DNA of 55,280 nt, from positions 1 to 55,280 of the IMG/VR virus record IMGVR_UViG_3300033273_000069; one strand, 5' to 3'. Of this stretch, positions 31,889-40,193 are shown in pieces; within the stretch, counting starts at the first letter, position 1, and the number at the start of each line of letters is the position of its first letter. A program made the position numbers and the translations under genes. The notes below the pieces were generated by a model that did no database searches, had not been told where the DNA came from, and was given only the letters and a program-made list of their open reading frames with translations. This stretch comes from a virus.

Positions 31889-33070
31889 CTACGATATAGG
31901 GGTTCTGTCTGAGTTCAGCCACTTGTCTGCGTAATCAGCAAAAGCACCAAAGCTCTCTCCTGTCGCTTTAATCATGGTGTTTGTTAGATTTTCTGCTGAA
32001 GAGAGCGCATTACCAAACCCAGCGTTCGTACCGCCATCTGCTGCGAACTTGTATGGAGATGCCGCCATTTGCATTTGGTCAGCCACATAATCATTAAAGA
32101 TGCTAGACTGCGTATTCATTGTACTTAGACCAGTCAGGTAATCGTTCAACGCAGCGTCGTTACGTAAACCTTGCAATAAACCAAGGTCTGTAATGGCCTG
32201 CGTACGCGCATCGTTGTAGTTGTCGTAGACATCCATGCCGTAGTTACCCATGTTGATCTCGCGGGTGACGGCATCATTTGCGTACTGACTTGCATTCTTG
32301 ATAAGGTCTTGACCGAACTTACGCTCGGTTAGGTTCATTAACTGTTCGCCTGCTGTCGTTTCCTGTACGCCCTTCGTATAACGTAGTGCGTCATCCATAC
32401 CCGCAATCATAGCGTCGTTCAGGGCTTTCTGCTCGAAGTCTGCTGCGCTACGTGCAAGCTCTACTTCGAGGGTAGAGCCACCACCGCGACCTTGATTGCC
32501 TTGATCGCTAAGTAAGCCGCGACGTGCAAGATCGGCTGCACCCTTGGAATACATGCGGTCGGCTGCGCCTTTTGCATTTGCCATGCGTGCGTTTATGAAC
32601 TTGCTTGCAATCTTGTCGATGTCTTGCGCCATGTCGTATGTGCTTGGCGCGTTGTAGTTGAAGATCGCGTCTTGATCATCTACACGGCCTTCACCTTGGC
32701 GCATCCAGCGCATCGACTTATCGCGGAAGTCGCTTTCCAAGTTGAAAAGCATTTGCAGATCACGGGCTTCTTCAGCGTCTACTTTACCTTCGTTTACAGC
32801 TTCCTCTAACTGACGTGCGGTAGAGAAGTAGTCCTTCATGCTTTTGAAGTTCTCGACGCTTATGTCGTCGTAAGTGCCGAAGCTGCCATATAGCTCCGAC
32901 ATTACGTTCTTCATTTCTTCAGAGCCTTGTTCGTAAAGCTCCATGATCTTTTTGTTACGCTCTATCTCAGCAAGAGTAAGAGCGTTCTGCTGATCCAGCG
33001 CTTTATTGGCCTTGTTGTTTGACATCAAAGTGTTGATGCCAGTCAAAGCCGTCATGAAGGTATTGAACAT
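31889..33070 (-). CDS. Internal virion protein (393 aa)
   Basis: ATG 33070 follows AGGAGCTAGACC. The product has a short hydrophobic N-terminus (MFNTFMTALTGINTLMSNNKANKALDQQNALTLAEIERNKKIMELY). It continues as Ala/Met/Asn-rich helices (ISKFINARMANAKGAADRMYSKGAADLARRGLLSDQGNQGRGGGSTLEVELARSAADF). This pattern, with an ARRGLLSDQGN-like segment, is common in phage internal virion proteins of the T7 gp14-like functional class. It is cotranscribed with the larger core proteins downstream. Confidence 0.7.
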   Translation of the reverse strand: MFNTFMTALTGINTLMSNNKANKALDQQNALTLAEIERNKKIMELYEQGSEEMKNVMSELYGSFGTYDDISVENFKSMKDYFSTARQLEEAVNEGKVDAEEARDLQMLFNLESDFRDKSMRWMRQGEGRVDDQDAIFNYNAPSTYDMAQDIDKIASKFINARMANAKGAADRMYSKGAADLARRGLLSDQGNQGRGGGSTLEVELARSAADFEQKALNDAMIAGMDDALRYTKGVQETTAGEQLMNLTERKFGQDLIKNASQYANDAVTREINMGNYGMDVYDNYNDARTQAITDLGLLQGLRNDAALNDYLTGLSTMNTQSSIFNDYVADQMQMAASPYKFAADGGTNAGFGNALSSAENLTNTMIKATGESFGAFADYADKWLNSDRTPIS

Positions 33071-33080
33071 GGTCTAGCTC

Positions 33081-34178
33081 CTATAAGAATGAACCGAAGC
33101 CTGTTCTCCGTTCGTTTCTGAACATTGAAAGCCCGTCGTTGCCCATAGTTGCGCCAGCGCCGATTGGAACATTGACGTAGCGAATTTCGCCTGTGTCTTT
33201 GTCTTTAACTGCACGACGCATGTAAACACCGTTTGTATTAGAGAACGTCGGAATAATTCCACCAAACGCGGCTGGATCGAGAGCAAAGCCGTAAGCGTTC
33301 AGGAATGCCGCAGGATCGTACGCGCTTGAGCCAAGGTCTAGGTTATCAAAGTAACGAGCCAAGTCCGCTTCTGTTAGATAGTCATCAGGCAGTGCTGTTT
33401 CTGTACCGCCAGAACCTTCGTACACGATTGTTGTACCGCCTCTACCGCCAGTATTCATATTCGCAAGTTGATTTTGCAAGTCTGCAATCTGGTTCTCAAG
33501 GTCTGTGATCAGATCGTTATTTGTGGTGTCTGTTGATGTGGTGGTTGTGCTAGTCGATGTATCGCTGCCACCTGAAGTAGAAGTGTCGGTTGAAGTGTTT
33601 GTGTTCGTGTTTGTATTGGTGTTTGTGCTTGTAGATGAGCTATCGTTTCCGCCTATCGCCACATCGTTAGAACCGCTTGAAAGTGCAGACGTCACAGAAT
33701 TTGTTGTGTCAATGTTATCCGAACCATCAATGCCGCCAGGCAAGTTATTGTTGCCGTCTTGCCCAGCAGATGTTTCAGCGAAGCTGATGTGACCATCATT
33801 GTTCGTGTCCATTGCGGTGTTGTCAGTGTTCGAATAACTATCACCAGATGCACCTGGCCCACCACCGTCAAACATATCAAAGAAGCTAGTGTAGCCGCTT
33901 GAAGAACTGTTGTTTGAAGAAGAGCCGCCGTTATAAGTTCCATCGCGGTCTGCAACCAACTTGTTCAACTCTGCACCATCTGTACCCCAAGGGTCATTGC
34001 TGTTTGCGTATATCTCGTTGATACGATCTTGGTTCGTCATCGTACTGGAGCTAGAGCTAGAGCTAGAACTGTCGTCGTTCGAGCTATTGCTAGAGCTATC
34101 GTTTCCACCGCCGCCGCAACGAGCGATCATCGCATTTTTATTCCAAGACAGCCCACAAAGTTCGTTAAAGGTTCTCAT
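33081..34178 (-). CDS. Ser/Asn/Thr-rich virion protein with EF-hand-like loop
   Basis: A 365-residue protein whose first 230 residues are mostly low-complexity Ser, Asn, Thr, Gly and Asp, including perfect Asn-Thr dipeptide runs and poly-Ser. Residues 124-135 read DTNNDGHISFAE, which satisfies the EF-hand calcium loop at D1, N3, D5, G6, I8 and E12. The C-terminal 110 residues are ordered (TEADLARYFDNLDLGSSAYDPAAFLNAYGFALDPAAFGGIIPTFSNTNGVYMRRAVKDKDTGEI) and probably form the conserved structural part. Its location between GNAT and internal virion genes indicates a virion component. The function is otherwise unknown. Confidence 0.7.
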   Translation of the reverse strand: MRTFNELCGLSWNKNAMIARCGGGGNDSSSNSSNDDSSSSSSSSSTMTNQDRINEIYANSNDPWGTDGAELNKLVADRDGTYNGGSSSNNSSSSGYTSFFDMFDGGGPGASGDSYSNTDNTAMDTNNDGHISFAETSAGQDGNNNLPGGIDGSDNIDTTNSVTSALSSGSNDVAIGGNDSSSTSTNTNTNTNTNTSTDTSTSGGSDTSTSTTTTSTDTTNNDLITDLENQIADLQNQLANMNTGGRGGTTIVYEGSGGTETALPDDYLTEADLARYFDNLDLGSSAYDPAAFLNAYGFALDPAAFGGIIPTFSNTNGVYMRRAVKDKDTGEIRYVNVPIGAGATMGNDGLSMFRNERRTGFGSFL

Positions 34179-34639
34179 AGCCTAGCCCTCACTGTATATC
34201 CAAACGGGGCCATGCCTAACTTACCCCAAAGTTTCTGTACTCGCTCGGGCCTGATACCCGCGTTTGCGCCACCGATAGCTTCGTCTGCGTTAATAGACTT
34301 TGCCCAAGTGACAAATTTTTTCATAAGTCTAGGGCCAGTCATGCCGCCCCTATATTCCTTACGAACGTAAATTAACTTCTCTCGTGCCTGCCGTGCGTCG
34401 CTGAAAAGCATTGTTCCGTAGTCTCCTAAGAGCAGGCCAATAATTTTTCCGTCGTCCACAGCTAACTTAGCGAAAGTTTCAGGTTGATTTTTAACGTACC
34501 CGTATAAGTTACGCGCCATCTTTTCGGCGTTGAACTTGAACTTAGGGTCGTTGCCCCAGACAGTCTCGGCGTGCATCAAGCTAGTTAAGCGCACGATTTC
34601 AAAAAGATCGTCTAGTGTTGCGTCCCTATATGTGATCAT
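34175..34639 (-). CDS. GNAT-family N-acetyltransferase
   Basis: A 154-residue GNAT fold: MITYRDATLDDLFEIVRLTSLMHAET at the N-terminus, then central strands (FAKLAVDDGKIIGLLLGDYG), the acetyl-CoA-binding motif A region IYVRKEYRGGMTGPRLMKKFVTWAK and the C-terminal LGMAPFGYTV. It lies within the virion block and overlaps neighbours by one to four bases, so it is made with structural proteins. Phage GNATs of this position may acetylate a virion or host protein. The substrate is unknown. Confidence 0.85.
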   Translation of the reverse strand: MITYRDATLDDLFEIVRLTSLMHAETVWGNDPKFKFNAEKMARNLYGYVKNQPETFAKLAVDDGKIIGLLLGDYGTMLFSDARQAREKLIYVRKEYRGGMTGPRLMKKFVTWAKSINADEAIGGANAGIRPERVQKLWGKLGMAPFGYTVRARL

Positions 34640-34887
34640 TACTTGCGACCTGTCGCCTTACGCACCATGTCATCAATGTTGTAGAACTCGATCATCCCGC
34701 TCTTTGGGTTGAAGGTTCCTGCGCCACCGATGTCTTGAAGCAACTTGATCGTGAAGGGTGATGCGCGAACTACCATGCTGTCGCCTTCACGGCCCATGTC
34801 CGCAGACTTTGCGTCGATTGCCGCTTCTTCTCGACGGGTTGCGATTGACTTGCCCGTGTTCGGGCCGAAAACGTCACTAAATGCCAT
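34639..34887 (-). CDS. Small virion-block protein (82 aa)
   Basis: ATG 34887 follows CAGGAGGCCATT. The 82-residue product has a structured C-terminal half (MVVRASPFTIKLLQDIGGAGTFNPKSGMIEFYNIDDMVRKATGRK). No enzyme motif was seen. As the first gene after a GGACGAC box and before the GNAT gene, it is expected to be expressed late. It is probably a minor structural or assembly protein. Confidence 0.65.
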   Translation of the reverse strand: MAFSDVFGPNTGKSIATRREEAAIDAKSADMGREGDSMVVRASPFTIKLLQDIGGAGTFNPKSGMIEFYNIDDMVRKATGRK

Positions 34888-34912
34888 AATGGCCTCCTGA
34901 GTTGTTTACCAA

Positions 34913-34949
34913 ACTATAGGGTAATCGACATGCTACAGTCGTCCCTAAT
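34913..34949 (-). promoter_or_regulatory. Late-type box, copy 3 (full 14-base form)
   Basis: ATTAGGGACGACTG (34949-34936) includes the stop codon of the 415-residue gene and is identical to the copy at 40133-40120. TATAGT (34918-34913) lies 19 bases after the GGACGAC core, and the next gene starts 51 bases after it with AGGAGG between. Confidence 0.6.
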
Positions 34950-36192
34950 CCATCATCATTTGCTTTGCTCTGCGTCTTGCATCCCTACGCAACACCCGAT
35001 TGGTGTAGCGGTGCTCGTTCGTTTCAGGGCGACGACCGCGACGTTTCATTTCGTCACCGATCATATCCGCTGCCTGAAGTGCCTCGGCTGCCAACGACCT
35101 GTCGATCTCCATGTAGCGACGCGCTTCGTTGTAGTTGTGCATCATCTCTTCTTGAAGATCGCGCTCTGTACGCTGACGATAAAGTTTTGCCGATCCCATT
35201 CGACCAAAGAACCCTGCATTCATAGCTGGGTCGCCAACGTCATAGATATAACTGAAAGCACCCTTGGCATCAGCAAGGGCGTCATAGTAACTTTGCTGAT
35301 CAGAGCCATACGAAAGCTCAGTATATCCCGTTGCATCGTCACCGAGGATCAAGCTGTAAATGCCGTCGCGGCCCTGCTCAATCATTATCGAGCCAGAAAG
35401 ATTATCCTGCATATTTCGAGGTAATGAAGCACGATAGCTTTCCATCGCATTCTTCGACATTTCAGATGTCATGTACGAACGGATGTCGTCGTGCTGTCGC
35501 TGTAAGTGCTCGGGAGTTTTATTACCACGCATGTCAGACGAGAGGTTTAATTTATCGTCTACGTATGCAAGTCCAGATGTCGCCATAGGGCCACCAATGT
35601 CTAGGGTTGCCCTGCTCCCAGCAACAGAAAGAAGTTGGCGCATGTCAGCCCACTTAAATTCATCTTGCGAGTAGTAAGCAGGACGCCGTTTATCGTACTT
35701 AAATTCTGGAGGATTATTTGGGTCGTAAGTGTAGCGATAGTTATTACCGTACTTACCCTCTGATGTGCCTCCTTCCAGCATGTCCACGATAGAGGCTTCT
35801 TCTGGCGTTACATGGATAGGCTGCTTTCCGTCAGCGCCCATGTTTTGTTTGATGATGTCACCGTCCATATCCATAATCCTATGTATTTCACGAGCGCGAT
35901 TGTTAAGTTGCTCGCCGCTGTCGTACATGGGCCAAAGACCCTGATCTATTTCATCACGCCAGTAGTCGTACGCTTCGCCCTCGGTGAGCGGACGATCTGA
36001 GTTTACGTCAGGCACCCACCCTGGGACTGATACGAACTTTCCTGCATTCGGCCCGTCGTCGATACGTATGCCGAGTGAGTGAAGTGTGATTGGCAACCCG
36101 CCCTCGTCCAATCCAACACGACCAGTGCTTGCTGAGTTATTGTGATGCTCAACAAGCCGCTGTTCGAGTTTGGATAGACCTTCATCAGACAT
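34945..36192 (-). CDS. Unknown virion-block protein (415 aa)
   Basis: ATG 36192 overlaps the stop of the upstream fibre gene. The 415-residue product is hydrophilic, rich in Asp, Tyr and Met, and has no signal peptide. An N-terminal segment with LHSLGIRIDDGPNAGKFVSVPGWVPD resembles virion peptidoglycan-related or tail proteins only vaguely. The C-terminus is basic and helical (RRGRRPETNEHRYTNRVLRRDARRRAKQMMMD). I do not recognise a family. It is expected to be a tail or internal virion component from its place between the fibre and the core genes. Confidence 0.6.
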   Translation of the reverse strand: MSDEGLSKLEQRLVEHHNNSASTGRVGLDEGGLPITLHSLGIRIDDGPNAGKFVSVPGWVPDVNSDRPLTEGEAYDYWRDEIDQGLWPMYDSGEQLNNRAREIHRIMDMDGDIIKQNMGADGKQPIHVTPEEASIVDMLEGGTSEGKYGNNYRYTYDPNNPPEFKYDKRRPAYYSQDEFKWADMRQLLSVAGSRATLDIGGPMATSGLAYVDDKLNLSSDMRGNKTPEHLQRQHDDIRSYMTSEMSKNAMESYRASLPRNMQDNLSGSIMIEQGRDGIYSLILGDDATGYTELSYGSDQQSYYDALADAKGAFSYIYDVGDPAMNAGFFGRMGSAKLYRQRTERDLQEEMMHNYNEARRYMEIDRSLAAEALQAADMIGDEMKRRGRRPETNEHRYTNRVLRRDARRRAKQMMMD

Positions 36193-37753
36193 TCGTAATC
36201 ACAGCCGCCAATGTTACCTCGATGTCGCTCACGCTGTTTGCAGATGAAACAGTGAACGCGACTTCACGAGATGTGGTTGTTGCGTCGATAGCGATTGAAG
36301 CTGACAAGTTCTGTTCTGTAAGCGTTGAGCTAACTGGGATAACGTCACCCGCGTTGATGCCGTTCACTTTTAGCTGAATGTTTGCTGTGCCAGATGTGGT
36401 CTTAGCTGCAATCGCGTCGATACGTACGTTCTGTTTGAATGCTCGCGTAACTACGTAGTCTTGGTTCGTGATCGAACCTGACTGCTGGAAGAAGAACGAG
36501 CGAGTAGCAAACGTATCAGGCAACTGCGCAATAGGCAGACGACCTGTAGCATCTAAGCCAGCAACACCATCAGCCGCACCGATGTATGTTTTGGGAACAA
36601 GTGCAGTGAAGTCTACGTTGGCAAATTCTAGGCCGCCACCTGTTGAGTTGACGCGCAAGAACTGTAGGGCGTTCGTTGTGGTGAAGGCAGGGATACCTGT
36701 GTCTGGTGACGTAAGCAGCCAACCTGTCCCGTTGTAGAACTTTAGGACGTTGGGTGATGCCGCAATGTCCACCCACATATCGCCTGCGTTTGCATTCGTA
36801 GGTTCAGATGCAGACACGTAAACGCGACCACGGTTTGCTAGTAGTGTGGAGATGCCGTTCACTTTGTTCTGCGGGATTTCGTCATCCGAGATAGCCAGTT
36901 TCGCAAACGGGATAAAACCGTTGCTGTCTGTGAACTTGTCCTCTGTCATCAAACCAGAGACACGAACCTGAGATGTGTCCTCAACGATGATAAACGTAAC
37001 CAAGTCACCCGCAGTCAAAGCTGACGTAAACGTAATCGTAGAGTTAGCAGGCTGTTGGGTGTAGTCATTCGTACCACCCTGACGCTGTAGAACACCGTTG
37101 CGGTACACAAGAACTTTCTGATCTTCGCTGTGTACGAACGGGAACACAGCCTGTGATGTACCAGCGATAACGTCTTCACGAACAAAGCCACTGTCGTTTG
37201 CAGACTGTACTTTGTAGATCGTGACCAGATCGTTCTCGTCAGTTGTATCATTTAGCGTAACTGTATTGTTCGCAGGAGTATTCGTGTAGTCGCTTCGAGC
37301 AAGAAGCGCACCATTCAAGTAAACAACAATCTCGTCTGCATCCTCGTGGATGTAGTTAAATACAGTTGTACCTGTTGGGTAAGCAATAACACCATCGTCG
37401 TCTGCTTCATTGATGATCACGTCGATACGTGCCGAAAACAATGGGGCACCGATTGTACCGACGTCAGAGCCAGAGTTTCCTCGGATTTCGGCAGAAGTTG
37501 CAAGTTGCTTCCAGCCTTCTTCGGCTTCTGCGTACGTACCAACGCGGTACTGCAATCCGTTTATTGTATCGTTACGAAGTTGAACGGGAGCTTTCAGAAC
37601 CCCCTCGTTGTCGTACAATACTTTCAATAACTCAGCGACTGTGTTGTCACCAAGTTCTGCGGAGTTCAGGTAGCGCACGATGTTTTCAATGTCTGCGCCA
37701 ATATTTCCTGAACTCGTATGGTTTCCTGGGTACAGGACTTTTAAGCGAGCCAT
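36185..37753 (-). CDS. Tail fibre or appendage protein with repeated beta modules
   Basis: ATG 37753 (MARLKVLYPGNHTSSGN) follows AAGGAGAAGTAGC. The longer frame to 37930 overlaps the upstream gene and is rejected. The 522-residue protein has at least two tandem beta modules of the kind VYLNGALLARSDYTNTPANNTVTLN...DLVTIYK and VYRNGVLQRQGGTNDYTQQPANSTITF...GDLVTFI, typical of phage fibre shafts. A knob-like region with GDMWVDIAASPNVLKFYNGTGW and a C-terminal beta domain follow. It sits beside the hub gene, so it probably attaches to the tail and contacts the receptor. Confidence 0.8.
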   Translation of the reverse strand: MARLKVLYPGNHTSSGNIGADIENIVRYLNSAELGDNTVAELLKVLYDNEGVLKAPVQLRNDTINGLQYRVGTYAEAEEGWKQLATSAEIRGNSGSDVGTIGAPLFSARIDVIINEADDDGVIAYPTGTTVFNYIHEDADEIVVYLNGALLARSDYTNTPANNTVTLNDTTDENDLVTIYKVQSANDSGFVREDVIAGTSQAVFPFVHSEDQKVLVYRNGVLQRQGGTNDYTQQPANSTITFTSALTAGDLVTFIIVEDTSQVRVSGLMTEDKFTDSNGFIPFAKLAISDDEIPQNKVNGISTLLANRGRVYVSASEPTNANAGDMWVDIAASPNVLKFYNGTGWLLTSPDTGIPAFTTTNALQFLRVNSTGGGLEFANVDFTALVPKTYIGAADGVAGLDATGRLPIAQLPDTFATRSFFFQQSGSITNQDYVVTRAFKQNVRIDAIAAKTTSGTANIQLKVNGINAGDVIPVSSTLTEQNLSASIAIDATTTSREVAFTVSSANSVSDIEVTLAAVITNV

Positions 37754-37754
37754 G

Positions 37755-39275
37755 CTACTTCTCCTTATGCAGTAGAAATGCGAAACTGATGATAGTGACG
37801 TCACTATCAACGTCTTTATCTTCCGTACGGAAGCGGAGCCGAATGCCCCTAAAGATGTGTGTAAACGGGAAAGAATAGTCTTGATAAAGCGGAGCATCGC
37901 CCCACTTCTTGTCACCTTCGATACGGTCAAGGTTTACCTCCACCGAGCCAATGTCCGATCCGTTTTCATCGGTCATGTCTACGTAAAAGCGACCACGACC
38001 AGTCGCTTGAATAATGAATGTATGCGAACGCTTCGTACCTAAGAAGTCACCCAACCAGAGAACGGGTGTCTCTGCATTCATAGGTGAGCGACGCAGATCA
38101 GATAAACCTGTGTCCTGCACGAATGTTCGTGCCGTTGCTTCGTACACGCCGTCAGCCGTGCCAAACATTAAGCGACCGCCAAGGAAAGAACCGCACTTAG
38201 GAAGAAGTGTATCGCCCAACTGAAAGTTTACGTTTTCGTACCCAGCGCGGAAGTTCATAGACAGACGCTGCGTTTGAGTGCCGCCAGGGCGTGGGAAGAA
38301 TACGTGGTACGTCTGAGTGTCTGGATCGTAGACGGCTGATATAGCTTCTGGGTTTGGAGTTGTACGAACAAGCTCCTGATACAGAGGTTCGACCTCATCA
38401 GACAGAGAGGCTTCCGCAATCGTGATACCGTTCTGCTCCGAACGCATGATCGAGTGGATACCGCGACGCGAACAGAACAAGAGGTCTGAACCCGCGTTGA
38501 CGATAGTGTTGTGCGAGATACAGCCAATACGAAGGTTCGCACGACTGTCCAACTGCCACTGCTCGAAGTCAGGGTCGATGATGTAAACGAGTGTCTGGTC
38601 TTTGGTGAATACCGCAAGACGGTTAGCTTCGAACGTACCCATACCCACAATCTCGTCGGCAGTACCGATTAGGTTCGAGATGTCGATGAATGATGCACGC
38701 GTTACTTCTTCTGTTGGCGCTTCTTCTTCAAGAAAGATGTCAGGATTATCTACACGGCTAAACTCAATGGTCGTTGGGCGATCCTTAAACCCAGCGACTG
38801 CTAGGCGACGCTGAATAGGCACGCCAAACTTCGGCTTGATTGAGGCAGTCGATGTGGAGAACTCAAACCCGTCGTAGCGGTACATGCGCGTATCTTGGTT
38901 GAAGATGTGCACCTTACCTTGGAAGTTTGTCATGGAGACAGTGGCTTCTTTGTCGAACGCATTAAGAAGTTTATGCCCACGATCAGATGCAAGGTGTGTA
39001 CCCGCAGCATCCTCTTCAGCGAAGCAAACACCATCACGGTTGTAAAAGCGCAAGCACTTTACAGGGAAACGGTTGGAGCCTTGGTGTAGGTAGAAAGCAG
39101 GGTCACGGATAAGCTGACCACGGTAGTCTACGTAGCAGTTATCAAGCTGCCAAAAGTTCTGGTCTTTCTCTGTTTCCAGAGCCGTAATGTCACGCGATCT
39201 ATCAATACCACGAAAGCCGTAATAAGTACGGCTGTCTGACTTTACAGATATGGGTGAGTACGCAAGTCTCGACAT
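37755..39275 (-). CDS. Tail hub/tubular protein B-like (506 aa)
   Basis: A 506-residue beta-rich protein. The opening SRTYYGFRGIDRSRDITALETEKDQNFWQLDNCYVDYRGQLIRDPAF and the internal NRLAVFTKDQTLVYIIDPDFEQWQLDSRANLRIGCISHNTIVNAGSDLLFCSRRGIHSI resemble the propeller-type gp12/stabilisation proteins of podoviral tails. It follows the adaptor gene with a TAATG overlap, the usual order for tail tubular A and B. It would form the nozzle between the adaptor ring and the fibres. Confidence 0.75.
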   Translation of the reverse strand: MSRLAYSPISVKSDSRTYYGFRGIDRSRDITALETEKDQNFWQLDNCYVDYRGQLIRDPAFYLHQGSNRFPVKCLRFYNRDGVCFAEEDAAGTHLASDRGHKLLNAFDKEATVSMTNFQGKVHIFNQDTRMYRYDGFEFSTSTASIKPKFGVPIQRRLAVAGFKDRPTTIEFSRVDNPDIFLEEEAPTEEVTRASFIDISNLIGTADEIVGMGTFEANRLAVFTKDQTLVYIIDPDFEQWQLDSRANLRIGCISHNTIVNAGSDLLFCSRRGIHSIMRSEQNGITIAEASLSDEVEPLYQELVRTTPNPEAISAVYDPDTQTYHVFFPRPGGTQTQRLSMNFRAGYENVNFQLGDTLLPKCGSFLGGRLMFGTADGVYEATARTFVQDTGLSDLRRSPMNAETPVLWLGDFLGTKRSHTFIIQATGRGRFYVDMTDENGSDIGSVEVNLDRIEGDKKWGDAPLYQDYSFPFTHIFRGIRLRFRTEDKDVDSDVTIISFAFLLHKEK

Positions 39276-39703
39276 TATTGATACCTGTGATTAGACCCGC
39301 CATCTACTACTTTGCGTGTGTATGCTTTGTTGCCGTACGCACGTTCGTGCAGAATGTTTGCCATGTTTGCTTGGTAAAGCTGCAAGAACATCATAGCTTT
39401 CTCGCTGCCTTGCTGAATGAAGTAGTGCGCAGTCAGACCGTCAATGACTATCATGTCAGGTATTGGACGTCGCTCCGTGATGTCTTGGTAGTAATCAACG
39501 TCGCCGCCTTCCCAGTACGGGTGTTGGCGGACATCTTCGACTACACGGTTGGCTAGTTCAATCATGAGCATCATGACCTCACCGTCTACGCGAGAGGGAG
39601 AGAAGTTGCCCGCGCGTACAAGAGCAGAGCGCACTAGGCTTTCAAGGGGTGTGAACTTTTCCTTACCCGCCGCAAACGGCTTCTGTACGCTCTTCTCTGC
39701 CAT
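39275..39703 (-). CDS. Tail tubular A / head-tail adaptor-like protein (142 aa)
   Basis: A 142-residue protein with an all-helical adaptor pattern (KFTPLESLVRSALVRAGNFSPSRVDGEVMMLMIELANRVVEDVRQHPYW) and a conserved-like DYYQDITERRPIPDMIVIDGLTAHYFIQQGSEKAMMFLQLYQANMANIL segment, as in gp11/gp4-type head-tail adaptors of podoviruses. The start overlaps the previous stop as TAATG. Order next to the hub gene supports the assignment. Confidence 0.65.
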   Translation of the reverse strand: MAEKSVQKPFAAGKEKFTPLESLVRSALVRAGNFSPSRVDGEVMMLMIELANRVVEDVRQHPYWEGGDVDYYQDITERRPIPDMIVIDGLTAHYFIQQGSEKAMMFLQLYQANMANILHERAYGNKAYTRKVVDGGSNHRYQ

Positions 39704-40068
39704 TAATCTTCCTCGGCGTTAATGATGCGACCTGACCAAACCATGTGGTGCTGCATCATTGCTTCAGTCAGTGACGTTGGGACACGCCAGCTTACATGTT
39801 CGCGAGCACCATCCCAGATGCCACGTACCTTCACGTCACCCACACGCAAATCGTAGACAGACGCTTCTGGGTTTGCGGATACGAACATAGTAAATGCAGG
39901 CGCTGGGGCGGGAGCCTTCTTCGCTTTTGCTTTCTTAGAGGCTTTCTCTCGCTTCGCTGCCTTTTCGTCTGCACTCTCTTCTACTTCAACCCACGCCTCA
40001 TTTTCTGGTGTGGTGGGGTCGTCGGCAACAAAGTGTCCGTCTTTGGTGCGTGCGCGTTTACGTGCCAT
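39703..40068 (-). CDS. Small virion-block protein with charged N-terminus (121 aa)
   Basis: ATG 40068 follows CAGGAGAAGCTC. The first 55 residues are highly charged, Lys/Ala/Pro-rich and disordered (KREKASKKAKAKKAPAPAPA). Residues 58-118 are ordered (FVSANPEASVYDLRVGDVKVRGIWDGAREHVSWRVPTSLTEAMMQHHMVWSGRI). It is the first gene after a late-type box and ahead of the adaptor, so a capsid-vertex or connector accessory role is likely. The family was not recognised. Confidence 0.65.
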   Translation of the reverse strand: MARKRARTKDGHFVADDPTTPENEAWVEVEESADEKAAKREKASKKAKAKKAPAPAPAFTMFVSANPEASVYDLRVGDVKVRGIWDGAREHVSWRVPTSLTEAMMQHHMVWSGRIINAEED

Positions 40069-40096
40069 TGAGCTTCTCCTGATAAAATTACCATTT

Positions 40097-40133
40097 ATTT
40101 ATGGTCGTTTTTTGCGGAGCAGTCGTCCCTAAT
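40097..40133 (-). promoter_or_regulatory. Late-type box, copy 4 (full 14-base form)
   Basis: ATTAGGGACGACTG (40133-40120) lies just after a hairpin that follows the capsid gene. ATAAAT (40102-40097) lies 19 bases beyond GGACGAC, and the next gene begins 54 bases after the box. Confidence 0.6.
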
Positions 40134-40135
40134 GC

Positions 40136-40165
40136 GAAAGGGCCACACCGTAGTGCAGCCCTTTC
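40136..40165 (-). terminator. Hairpin after the capsid gene
   Basis: GAAAGGGC (40136-40143) pairs with GCCCTTTC (40158-40165), with an inner CAC/GTG. The stem ends in three T residues on either strand, so it is a weak terminator or an mRNA-protecting hairpin. It directly precedes late-type box 4. Confidence 0.5.
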
Positions 40166-40193
40166 TATAATGAGTTTCAGCGCTGGGAGAGAA

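Noticed and set aside
33545-33640. CRISPR-like or tandem repeat array
   Set aside because: The repeats are Thr/Asn codons of the low-complexity virion protein, in frame and without spacers.
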